Origin: Wurfbainia villosa
Taxonomy: Eukaryota; Streptophyta; Magnoliopsida; Zingiberales; Zingiberaceae
Length of the DNA: 64,000 nt
NCBI GenBank assembly: GCA_025175895.1
Contig: CM045997.1
Span: 108,734,479-108,798,478, forward strand
Direction of reading: 5' to 3'
The first letter of the stretch is position 1; each line of letters opens with the position of its first letter. The notes under the pieces were generated by a model. That model was not told where the DNA came from. It worked only from the letters and a program-made list of their open reading frames with translations, and ran no database searches. The position numbers and the translations under genes were made by a program. Below, piece by piece: positions 1 to 10,157 of the stretch.

Positions 1-1041
1 ATATCCTAGGGTTAGAAGGTGGTTAGGGGACTAAAACATTAGCTAAACATGGGCCTAACCATCAAGATTTACGAAATCGGCAGGCGGTCGATCAAATCGA
101 AATCGATCGGTCCACACCCATCGATCGGCCTCCTCGGTAATGATCGATAATCGCATTTGTTCAAAATCCATAAGTAAATATACGTAACTTTTAAAATCTT
201 GAAAATGCATACGTATAATACTTATTCTAAACACTATGGGTGAAAAATATTGGAAAATTATTTTACCCACTAAATTAGGAGATTGATATAAAGTCCAAAA
301 GTTAAGAAAAGCTTCAATATTGAGCCCTCTTTGTATCATCCCATTCAATGGCGATAGCTATCAAAAGATAGACTTCACCAAGGTTTTTCAAAATGTTTTC
401 AAAATGTTTTTGAAACCTTTAATTCATTTTTCCTAAACATCTCACTTGTATCTAGATATGTAAAACACATACAAGTCAAATATCTTAATGAGATGTGGAT
501 TTTTGTTTTTTATGTTCTCATGCATATTTCTAAGGCAACTCTATTTGATTCCCTTCAAATTGTGTCATAGTCCTTAAATCCATTTTAATTATATGCATGA
601 TGATGATTATGACATAAATATGATATAGATAGAAGCATATGCCAAAATCATGATGTCATGGCATGTGAGAGACATCTAAGCATACATGACATCTAAAAAT
701 AATTCTAAACATGATCATGACATTTTTATAGATAAAAATGAGAATGATGTCATGACATGGCAAGGCAAATAAATCATGGCAAGAAAAATATACTAAGGTA
801 TAAAATACCTAAGTGTTGAATCCAAATTGTCATTTCTATTAGTTAATTCAATTTTGCCTTTAAGCCATTTATCCCCTTAGTGTGCCAAAAACCCAAAATG
901 ACACACCAATATCTCTAAGACCTAATTGTGTTAATTTAATCATTTTTCAACTTCTCAAGCATATTGGCACATCCTAATGTGTCAACTCACCATGGCTAGA
1001 TTAACTACTCATCCACTTAGGGTTGACACACCCTAACTCAT
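1..1041 (-). other. 3' UTR of element A
   Basis: No gene. It matches the 3' UTRs of B (6142-7919) and E (30960-32837). It has palindromic TGTCATGACA-type motifs around 650-770, and near 90-150 a cluster in the CGATCG/GATCGGCC 'spelling' where E has CAGTCGACTG. The conserved WVPRS-to-stop end lies just to its right. Confidence 0.7.
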
Positions 1042-2605
1042 CTAGCGTGAATCGATCACGCTTCTAGGAACCCAATACCTATTGGAGCTCCTTGGGTTAA
1101 CAAGGTATTCACTAGGGATAACCTCCCTAGATACCTTCCTAATGACCCTTTTTGGTTTTGACACCATAGTCTTTTGGGTCTTTCCTAGGTCAACTCTAGA
1201 GGTAACTCCCCCAATGACCTTTCTAGTGGCTTTCTTAGATTTTCTTAAGTCTTTAGCCACTAGACACATACCATGGCTAGATTTAGGGATAGCTTCCCTA
1301 TTAGCCTTGGATTTCCTAGACTTAGATGTTGTTCCATAATTAAATGGAACATTATGATAGGATATAGGTTTGTGACCCAAACCCTTCTTGCCCTTAGATC
1401 GTTCTTGTTTCCTAGGCCTTGACTTTTGTACATTAAACCCTTTAACCGAATTTGAGATGATTTCTAGTGTCTTCTCCAATTTTTCTAGCCTTGACTGGCT
1501 TGGTTCTCTAGCTCTAATTTTCCCAATTTTGAATTTTCATTTATCTTTTGGGAAATGTTCTTCTTCTTAGGCATGTGCCTAGATTTCTTGGGATTAACAC
1601 CCAAGTTTTCTTCAATTCTCCTAATTGATTCCCTAGGCAAAATAGTTCTAGTGTTAATGGTCCTAGGTTTATCCTTAGATGAATTAGCATGCCTTGCACC
1701 TAAACAATAAACTTTATTATTTCTACTAGCATGCTTTTCATTTATAATTGCAAGAGAACTAAAATAATTTTTAGCATGCTTTTTAACTTTAGAAATTGAA
1801 AGTGCATTACTTAAATATACCTTAGGGTTAGCTTTGGGAGCTCTCCTACATGAGATACACCTTCTTGCCCTTTCTTCCTCCCCCTAGGGCATTGGCTTCG
1901 GTAGTGCCCCTTTTGATTGCATTTAAAGCACACAATGTGCTCTTTGCTTCTAATTGTGGGGACTCTGGCATCCTTTGACTTTGGGTTGACTTTTGGTGCC
2001 GGTGTTTTTTTCTTAGCCAATTTTGAGCATTTGTTCTTGTAATGCTCTTTCTCCCTACACTCAAAACATATTATGTGATCTTTATTTAAAATCATTATGC
2101 TTGAGTTGCCTAGGATGGTGGAGGATTCTTCACTTCTTTCGGAGGTGGAAGCTTCATTTTGATCTTACTCCGGAATGCAAATCCTTTCCTCCCCCTCAAT
2201 GCTAGAGGTTGAGGTTTCCTCCAAGTCATCAACATCTTCAAATGTGGTGGGTGCTTCTTCCTCGGCATTCTCCTCTACTTGTGCCGGTTGGGAATTTTCT
2301 TGGAATTTCATTATCTTATTCCATAATTCCTTCGCATCCCTATAGTCACCCAATCTAGACCAAATATGATTAAGTAACAAATCACTAAATAATTTTATTA
2401 CCTCGAGATTTGTCTTGAAGTCCTTAATTTGGTCTTGGGTCCACCTTGACTTCTCAATTGGCTTGTTGTATTTGTCCCTAGGCATCTCAAAATCGTTTTC
2501 TACAATAATCATAAAATCAAAGTCGGTTTCGAGATATACCTCCATCCGTTTCTTCCACCAAGCAAAATCTCCATCGAATTTCGGTGGATGGACGAGGCCG
2601 GCCAT
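1042..2605 (-). pseudogene. gag: gag of element A (UBN2-like domain, two CCHC knuckles), frameshifted
   Basis: Three minus-strand frames together form one gag. 2605-2165 (146 codons, starts MAGLVHPPKFDG) resembles the copia gag_2/UBN2/DUF4219 domain, with the W-x-x-x-M and LGDYRDAKELW segments. 2095-1811 holds two zinc knuckles, CFECREKEHYKNKC and CFKCNQKGHYRSQC. 1479-1042 is a Lys/Arg-rich tail ending RYWVPRSVIDSR. In autonomous copia elements a similar WVPK(S) motif sits between gag and protease/integrase; here a stop follows directly. Frames shift near 2160-2100 and 1800-1480. Expected role: capsid-like particle and RNA binding. The start is chosen at 2605 because it lies 40 bases from the primer-binding site. 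Confidence 0.8.
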
Positions 2606-2644
2606 TTTGTAGTGCTCTCGCGGCGGTTAGTCCTTGAAGAGCGA

Positions 2645-2660
2645 CTTGGCTCTGATACCA
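2645..2660 (-). other. Primer-binding site of element A (tRNA-iMet type)
   Basis: The minus strand reads TGGTATCAGAGCCAAG just inside the 5' LTR, the usual plant initiator-methionine tRNA complement used by many copia and gypsy elements. Confidence 0.8.
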
Positions 2661-2662
2661 CT

Positions 2663-4144
2663 TGTGGGGGATGGATCGGTGTGTATTGGCCGGCTAGAGG
2701 GGGTGAATAGCCCTCTTTCGTTGTACGGTGGAATTCGTTCGTTCTCATTGCGTTGCTTGTCTACGATTGTTGTTAGCGCAGCGGAATAACAATGATAATA
2801 ACAATATTAACAACACATAACAATCACAAGCATATACGTGGTTCGGAACCGAATGGTTCCTACTCCACGGGCGAGCTCCCCGAGCTCTAGTTATGCGCAC
2901 GGCACTAACTAAACTCCTTCTCGACTACACGTCGGAGGTGGAGAAACCTCTCACAAGCTATTACAACAAGTAATATATGAAATACAAGCAATACAAAGAC
3001 AAATACGAAATACACGTAAAGAACACTTTACAACGCTTGCTTTGAACCCTTTGCTTGTAGCTTGCTTTAGATGGCTCTTGAAGGTCTGGAATGCAGCAGC
3101 AATTCCCCTCCAATAGCTTCACAAAAGTCTTGGCGAAATCCCTCCACTTGAGCTCCATTTATAACCTGCATCAAGCTGTTTTCGCGCCTAGCAGTCGACT
3201 GCCCCTATAGTCGTTGTCTCACAACGACCAAATCCACGTTGGACAAGTTCCAACGGATCACCTACCAGTCGACTGTCAGTCCATGGAAGTCGACTGGTGA
3301 CCTAGTAGTCGACTACCCAATCGGCTACGGAGCGTTCTGTGCTCACGACATTCCCATCACCATTCGCCATCCCTAATCATTGCCGACATCACGATCACTA
3401 GTCCATGGCGGTCATGCCAAGCTACACAAAATCGCACTTACACGAACCCTAGTCGACTTGGATCACCGAAAGACTGCGCTGCCGATCACGGCAAAACCTC
3501 AAACACCAAGTTGTTTAAGCCTCCGACCATCGGGTAAACCCTCAAACATCAAGTTTGAGCCTCCAACACTCAGTCTTAGCCACTTGACCAAGTCCACATC
3601 ATCCCTCATGGAGTTCCCCACTGAAGCTCTCTTCCCTCGGCCTACGTCCCTCGGATGCGTCAAGCGCACGGCTTCGCAACGCCATCCTTCGCGTCTCATG
3701 CCCTCGAAGTATGCTTCCCTTGGGCCTCACTTCATTCGCTCCCCGTCCGATGGTCCCTCGGATGCACCAAGCGCACGGCTTCGCAATGTCATCCTTCACC
3801 GACTCAAGGACCCCGAGCCTAGTGAACTTACCAAGTCCTCAAGACTTCCCTCATGCACCAAGCGCACGGCTTCGCAATGCTTTGGACTTTTCCCACACCA
3901 AGCTCCATGCTTGGATTTTCCATGCCAACACCATGTTGGACTTTCCCATCACCAAGCACCAAGCGCACGGCTTCGCAATGCTTTGGATTTTCCCACACCA
4001 AGCTCCATGCTTGGATTTTCCATGTCAACATCATGTTGGACTTTCCCATGACAATCCCATGTCATGAGTTTTGTCTATCATCAAAATACTATCAAAGTAC
4101 TGCTCGAGTCAAACTCGAGTCAACCTGGGCCGATTGCACCAACA
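2663..4144 (-). repeat. 5' LTR of element A
   Basis: About 1.48 kb, bounded by TG (2663 on plus) and CA (4144). In its own orientation it begins with TGTTGGTGCAATCGGCCCAG, then ACTCGAG palindromes, an array of AAGTCCAAG/CTTGGCATGG repeats (about 4050-3640) and a CAGTCGACTG cluster (about 3330-3190). A TATAAATGG box follows, then the conserved transcribed region ending next to the primer-binding site. It aligns by eye along its length with LTRs of B, E, H and I. The plus-strand frames through it (for example 3380-4051) are shadows of the repeat array. Confidence 0.85.
3155..3163 (-). promoter_or_regulatory. TATA box of element A 5' LTR
   Basis: Reads TATAAATGG on the minus strand, immediately upstream of the GAGCTC-containing conserved segment. 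The same position holds a TATA-like box in B (9084) and E (35048). Confidence 0.5.
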
Positions 4145-4395
4145 TGCATCATTAGAGCTCGATATTGAGCTCACCCCGTGGAGTAAGAACTAGGGTTCCG
4201 AACCACGTTACATCGTTTGTATTTGTGTGTTATGTGTTTGTCTTTATTTGTTTTGTTTTATTATTATTTCAGTTGCGCTTTAACAGGTTTGTGTAGACGA
4301 GCACGCAAGTGATCGATCGCGATCGAATTCCATTAAGTGAACGAAGCACGACGCTATTCACCCCCCCCCCTCTAGCGGTCATCGATCCTCCTACA
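4145..4395 (+). repeat. 5' LTR remnant of element B
   Basis: Matches 9325-9573 of the 3' LTR with few differences, including the AACTAGGGTT, GCACGCAAG and CGATCCTCCTACA segments. It contains a run of C at about 4362-4372, longer than in the 3' copy. Confidence 0.85.
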
Positions 4396-4396
4396 A

Positions 4397-4410
4397 TTGA
4401 TATCAGAGCG
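4397..4410 (+). other. Primer-binding site of element B (diverged)
   Basis: Reads TTGATATCAGAGCG two bases after the LTR, one or two changes from the tRNA-iMet complement TGGTATCAGAGC. Confidence 0.7.
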
Positions 4411-4416
4411 AGACCA

Positions 4417-6141
4417 CTGTTCAAAGTTTACCAAATAAGGGAGCACGCTAAAGGAAAGAAAATAGTGGTTGAAGAAAAATTGGGTGATGACATCAATGTG
4501 CCTCCTCCAAATGAACTCTATAGAGCCAAAGAATTTGAGCAATGGGCGGTAAGAATGAAATACTTTCTTATGTGTGATTACGATAATTGGATTAGTGTGA
4601 TAGTAGAGTTCAACGCTCCAAAGGACGAAGAAGGAAAAATACTCAAGAAGAAGAAGTGGAGCAAATAACAACTCAAATACTTTAACATAAACAATAAGGT
4701 AATGGGTATATTACTTAGTGCAATTCCTAATGATGTATTGTATAGATTAGGAGATTGTAAGGATGCCAAAGAGCTTTGGAGCAAACTAGCTAAGCTCCAT
4801 GAAAAACGCTCAACGGCTCAAGAAATAGAGGAGTCCAAGGAATAAGAATGTTCATTGGGTCATTTAGAGAAGGAAACCGAAGAAGCAAGCTCATCCTCAC
4901 AAGAAAGTGAGGATTCGGAAGTTGAGAGGTCATCAACATCTGAAGAAGAGGTGGAAGAATCGGAGGAAGGTCATCTTCAAATGAGGGGAAGGAGATTAGG
5001 CCATCTTCAATACCGGAGCAACAAAAAGAAAAATCTACTTCCGGGAGCCATGAAGAATCGGACCAAATTCTTCCTACCATCGACCTAGGTAACTCAAGCA
5101 TTCCAATTAAAGATAAAAATCATATTGTATGCTTTGAGTGTAGGGAAGCCAGACACTACAAGAGTAAGTGTCCTAAATAGGTCAAAAAGACGGCACAAGT
5201 TGTGCCAAAGACTAAAGAGACTGGAGCCCTAACAAGTAAAAGCAAAAAGCGCATTGTGTGCTTCAAGTGTAATCAACGGGGACACTACAAAGTCAATGCC
5301 CTAGGGGAAGAAAATCTAGCAAGGGCAACGAGGAGCATCACATGTAGGGGGAGCTTCTAAAGCAAACCCTAAGGTATATTTTAGTAATGCACCTTCAAAG
5401 TTTAATGATAAAAAGCATGCTTTTAATTCTCTTGCTATTGTGCATAATCATAAGGAGAATACTAGAAATAAATATTTTTGCCTAGGTGCTAAGAGTGATA
5501 ATTTTAGATCTAAGGATAATCCTAGAAAAATTCTAACTAAGAAAGCAATTAGAAAGGTAGAACACCATTTAGGTATTAATCCCAAGAACCATAGGCATAT
5601 GCCTAGGAAGTGTCATTCCCAAAAGATTAATGAAAAATCAAAATTGAGAAAATTATAATTAGAGAACCAAGTCTTGAGGTCAAGGCTTGAGAAATTAGAG
5701 AAGACCCTTGCAAGAATAACAAATTCAATTAAAGGGTCTAGGAGTCAAAATCTAGGGTCTAAAAGACAAGAGTCATCAAAGGGCAAGAAAGGTTTGGGTC
5801 ACAAACTTAAGTCCAAGGAGACCTATCACAATGTTTCATTCGATTATGGAACCATCTATAGGTCTAGGAAAACCAAGGTTACTAGGGAAGTCATCCCTAA
5901 GGTTAACCACGGTAGGTGTCTAGTGGCCAAGGTTTCTATTAAACCTAGGAAGACCACTAAGAAGGTTACTAGGGAGGTAATCCCTAAGGTAAACTAAGAC
6001 AAGACCCAATTGACCAAGGCTTCCAAGCCAAAAAGGATCATTAGTAAGGTACTAAGGGAGGATACCCCTAGTGAGTACCTAGTAAACCCAAGGAGCTCCA
6101 ATAGGTATTGGGTTCCTAGGAGCGTGATTCCCTCATGCTAA
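4417..6141 (+). pseudogene. gag: gag of element B, several stops and shifts
   Basis: Pieces in order: an N-terminal gag_2-like part to 4668 (E-QWAVRMKYFL, then a stop); LGDCKDAKELWSKL near 4745-4790; an acidic Ser/Glu stretch 4855-5088; knuckle one CFECREARHYKSKC near 5130, followed by a stop (TAG 5179); knuckle two CFKCNQRGHYK near 5260, truncated by a base loss; a basic region 5440-5997; and the ending RYWVPRSVIPSC with stop TAA 6139-6141. Order and motifs match gag of A and E. It is clearly dead, with at least four in-frame stops or frameshifts. Confidence 0.8.
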
Positions 6142-7919
6142 ATAGGTTAGGTTGTGTCAACTTTGAATGGATGGGTAGTTAACCCAACCATAGTAGAGTT
6201 GACACTTTAGGTCATTTCCAAGGTAATGGGATACTTTGGAAATAAGTATGGATTTATATCCTAAAAGATTTTAGGATGTGCCAATATAATTTATAGAAGT
6301 TGAAAAATTGATCAAATTGGCACAATTAGATTTTAGAGGTCTTGGTGTGTCATTTTGGGTTTTTGACACACTTGGCAAATTCGGTTATTATGGCAAAATG
6401 GGTTTAATCCTAACAAATGACAATGTATACTAAAACTTAGGTATTATTATACCTTTATATTTTATTTTCCATGATTTATTTGCCGCATGTCATGTCATGA
6501 CATCATATTTCATTTTAATTATATAATATGTCGTGATAATGCCTAGGTTAGTTTTTATGTCATATTGATGCTTAGTTTTTATTCATATGTCATGACATCA
6601 TGATTATTGACACATGTTTTTCTATGCTATCATTATATGTCATAATCATCATTCATGCATTTAGGATTAATTAAAATTGATTTAAGGACTATGACATGAT
6701 TTGAAGTCCTATGTATAAGAGAATCAAATAGAATTGCCTAGAAAATGCATGAAACCCTAAATAACCAAAACCCACATTTCACATGAACACTTGACTTGTA
6801 TGTATTTTCATACACCTTAGATACAAGTGAGATGTTAGGAAAATGAGTTAAGTTCAAGGTGCATAGATGTTGCATCTAGATGAATTCAAACTCATCTCAA
6901 TCATATAAATCATGAGGAAAACTAGTATACAAGTCATGTATACTTAGCCCATAGACCATGATTGAAATTAAGGTTTTAAAATCATTTCAAAATCATTTTG
7001 AAAAACCTTAGTGAAGTCTATCTTTTGATAGCAATCACTATTGATAAAATTGATACAAAGTGGAGTCAAAACATTGAAATTGTCAATGGTTTTGAATTTT
7101 GTGTCAATCTCGCTATTTTATGGGTATTTTATTTTTCAAATATTTTTTACTCATAATGATTGACATAAGTATTATACGTATAAAGTTTCACTATTTTTCA
7201 AATTACATATATTTACTTATAAATTAACCAATTTTGATTTCTGAACTTGATTTCTGCACAGTGCAGAAATCAGTCGACTACCATAGATGGCAGTTGACTG
7301 GCCTTAGGGTCAATCGACGTCAATGCTGATTTCGGATAAATAAGGTTTGTTTAGCCCATGTTCAACTATTTCTAGGTTCCCTAACTGCTCCTAACCCTAG
7401 GATATGCTTTGGAAAGCATTGGAAGGGTAAAAATCCATTGAATATGGAATAGGAGAATTGTTTAGGGTGTGTATCGAATTTTAAGGGAGGTGAAAGTTCA
7501 ATGTTGAATTTTTTTCCCTTAATTTCGATTGTTTAATATTTCTATGAGGGGGAGCAAGCCTTTAGGGGGAGGTTATCCATCATGGGATGATGGATGTGTT
7601 ATTTCTCATAAGGGGGAGAATTTGGAGAATTGGGAGAAAATTGGAGGATTGCCTCTCTTTAGTTATATGAAACTTATCACTAGGAAGAGTGAAGGCATTC
7701 TAGATGTTTTTGGACCAAGGGGAGATTGTAAGATCCCATTGGGATATGAGACATTAATACCTTTGGGGAAATCCTTTTTGATATATGTCAAAAAGGGGGA
7801 GAATTTGGGAATTCCCAATTGGGAGAATTGGGAGAATTGAATTGAGTTAGGTGGTCTAACTCAAAGGTTTTGTAGTTAAGGTTTTTGTGGTTTTTGTCAA
7901 ACATTAAAAAGGAGGAGAT
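6142..7919 (+). other. 3' UTR of element B
   Basis: Non-coding and conserved with E and A. It has TGTCATGACA-type palindromes near 6488-6600 and a small AGTCGACT/AGTTGACTGG group near 7270-7300. A perfect hairpin TCCATCATGGGATGATGGA lies near 7577. Several purine tracts (AGGGGGAG type) run from about 7550 to the final PPT. The 103-codon frame at 7529-7840 lies in this segment and has no gag or pol likeness; it is taken as incidental. Confidence 0.7.
7905..7919 (+). other. Polypurine tract of element B
   Basis: AAAAAGGAGGAGAT immediately before the 3' LTR start TGTTAGTGCAATCG. A second GGGGAGAT followed by another LTR head occurs at about 8001-8010. Confidence 0.7.
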
Positions 7920-9573
7920 TGTTAGTGCAATCGATCCAGGTCACGATTGACCTGACTCAAGTTTGACTTGAGTAGTATTTTAATATTTGACAATGGTTTG
8001 GGGAGATTGTTAGTGCAATCGATCTAGGTCACGATTGACCGGACTCGAGTTTGACTCGAGTAGTATTTTGATGTTTAACAATGATTTGACCATTGTTTGG
8101 TTATATGGTTGACATGGGATTGACCATATGATAGAGAAGTCCAAGTAGTACACTTGGCATGGAAAGTCCAAGTCTTGTGTACTTGGCATGAAAAGTCCAA
8201 GCATGGGTCTTAGCATTTGCAAAATCCAAGTATGGGTCTTAGCATTTGGAAAGTCCAACATGGAGTTGGCATGGAAAGTCCAAGCATGGGTCTTGGCATT
8301 GGGAAAGTCCAAGATGGGTCTTGGCATTTGGAAAAGTCCAAGGTGATATTGGTGGCGTAAAGTCCAAGCGGTAGTCTTGGCAACATAAGTCCAATGGTTA
8401 GCGGCGTAAAGTCCAAGCGTGTGTCTTGGTAGCGTAAGCCTAAATATACCTTGGCGGTGTAGACCCGATTAGCATGACAATAGCCAATGGAAGCACCTGA
8501 AGGCTAGCATATGGATGAACAAGTCATGGATGACTTGGAGGGATCCAATAGGCGTGAGACTGATGGAGGTGGTTAAAAGGCTTAGGTCTAGGCTAAGGAT
8601 GGTCTAGCGAGTATAAGAGCATCATACTTGGGTTAAATTTCATGATTGAAGTTTATCAGTCAACTGGGATTATTGACAAGTCGACTAGTCAAGTGTTTTG
8701 ACACTTGGCAGTCGAGTCGACTCTGATCAGTCGACTGGGATTATGATCAGTCGATTGGGATCATGACCAATCGACTGTCGTGAGTCGACTGGAGTTTGAC
8801 TGCGGTCAAATGGACTTGGCAGTCGACTACCAGCATTGGGCAGTCGATTGGCCTTGAGCGATCGCTATAGAGGCGATCACGCTATGGTCACGAACAGAAC
8901 CTTGTGAGACGATCGGTCGACTACCAAAGCGATGTCGATCACGGTAAAGAAAGTTAACTGCTAGGCTATCCGTTGGAGTTTTTCCAACATGGATTAAGCA
9001 GTTGTGAGACAACGACTACAGGGGCAGTCGATTGGGGCCTTTGGGCAATCGACTGTTGGGCGCAAAATCAGCTCAATGCAGGTTATAAAAGCAGCTCGAG
9101 AAGGAAGATTTTGCCTCGATTTTTGGGGAGATTTTAAAGGGGAATTACTGTTGCATTCCAGATCTTCAAGAGCAATCCAAAGTTCTCGTATAAAGTTTTC
9201 TTTACTTGTATTGGTGTATTACTTAGTATACTTGTTGTATTTTATTGTATTACTTTTGTAATCATTTGTAAGAGATTTCTCCACCTCCGGTGTGTCTCCG
9301 AGAATGAGTGTTTTTGATTAGTGGTGGTGTGCATCACTAGAGCTTGATATTGAGCTCACTCCGTGGAGTAAGAACTAGGGTTTCGAACCACATTACATCG
9401 TTTATATTTGTGTGTTGTGTGTTTGTCTTTATTTGTTTTGTTTTATTATTATTTCCGCTACGCTTTAACGAGTTTATGTAGACGAGCACGCAAGCGATCG
9501 ATCGCGATCAAATTCCATTAAGTGAACGAAGCACGATGCTATTCACCCTCTAACGGTCATCGATCCTCCTACA
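7920..9573 (+). repeat. 3' LTR of element B (head duplicated)
   Basis: About 1.65 kb. It starts TGTTAGTGCAATCG and repeats this head at 8008. Next come an AAGTCCAAG...CTTGG array (8130-8450), a cluster of CAGTCGACTG and close variants (8650-9060, with CGATCG-type sites mixed in at 8860-8940) and a TATA box. It closes with the conserved end CGATCCTCCTACA. Confidence 0.85.
9084..9091 (+). promoter_or_regulatory. TATA box of element B 3' LTR
   Basis: TATAAAAG, directly downstream of the palindrome cluster and upstream of the conserved GCAGCTCG segment. Confidence 0.5.
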
Positions 9574-10153
9574 AATTCAAGCACTCGAAGAGAATCATAC
9601 TTGGGATATTGTTTCTTGTCCTCCAAATGTTAAGCCCATTGATAGTAAGTGGATTTATATTGTAAAACTCAAGTCTGATGGCTCTCTAGATAGATATAAA
9701 GCTCAATTGGTTGCTCTTAGCAATAAACAAGAATATGACCTTGATTATGAAGAAACATTCGCACCAGTTGCTAAGATGACTACGGTGAAAACTATTCTTA
9801 CTATTGCTTCCTCTCAATCTTGATCTTTACATCAAATGTATGTAAAAAATGTCTTCTTAAATGGGGACCTTAAGGAAGAAATTTACATGAAACTTCCACC
9901 CGGTATGACAATGATGGCTTCTCGTGATGTCTACAAGCTAAAATGCTCTTTGTATGGGTTGAAACAAGCACCTAGAGCCTGGTTTGAAAAGTTTTGCAAT
10001 ACTCTTCTCACTTTCTCTTTACACAAAGTCAATATAATTCCTCACTCTTCTTTCACAAAACAACTAGTAGCATGGTCTTTCTCTTAGTCTATGTTGATGA
10101 TATTATTATCACTGATAATGACATTGAACTGGTCACTAGCCTAAAAGAACTTC
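9574..10153 (+). pseudogene. Copia reverse-transcriptase fragment (N)
   Basis: Translates to the N-terminal half of a copia RT: W-D-I-V, then SKW-I-Y, the EETFAPVAKM block, the NGDLKEEIYMKLPPG block, LYGLKQAPRAWF at about 9950-9990, and YVDDIIITDND at about 10090-10125 after a frameshift near 10000. There is a stop near 9822. It begins where B inserted and ends abruptly near 10150 against host-gene sequence. No LTR is seen. It is a separate copy from O, because both contain the YVDD region. Confidence 0.85.
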
Positions 10154-10157
10154 ATAC

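Larger units (their letters stand above)
1..4144 (-). mobile_element. Element A: gag-only LTR retrotransposon (TR-GAG type), 3' end outside window
   Basis: The element reads on the minus strand: 5' LTR (4144 to 2663), primer-binding site, gag, then a 3' UTR that runs off the left edge. No protease, integrase or reverse transcriptase follows gag, so it cannot move by itself. Its LTR start (reverse complement of 4124-4144, TGTTGGTGCAATCGG) abuts sequence that is the interior of element B's LTR, since 4145 onward matches 9325 onward. A is therefore nested in B's 5' LTR. The putative duplication TGCAT (4145-4149) cannot be confirmed because the other end is not visible. Internal organisation matches element E (29483-36023), which shows the complete form. 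Confidence 0.85.
4145..9573 (+). mobile_element. Element B: gag-only LTR retrotransposon, 5' LTR interrupted by A
   Basis: Plus-strand member of the A/E family. Only the last 251 bases of its 5' LTR remain at this end (4145-4395). The rest should lie left of the window, beyond A. Internal region 4396-7919 holds primer-binding site, gag and a 1.8 kb 3' UTR; the 3' LTR is 7920-9573. There is no pol. It ends in CCTCCTACA and is followed by copia RT sequence, so B itself inserted in an older copia fragment (N). AATTC at 9574-9578 may be the right copy of its target duplication. Confidence 0.85.

Noticed and set aside
3380..4067. 223-codon plus frame and overlapping frames in the LTR of A
   Set aside because: Antisense to the element, lies over the repeat array and palindrome cluster, with no family likeness.
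7529..7840. 103-codon frame in the 3' UTR of B
   Set aside because: Not conserved as an open frame in E, A or H; composed of G-rich PPT-like tracts.
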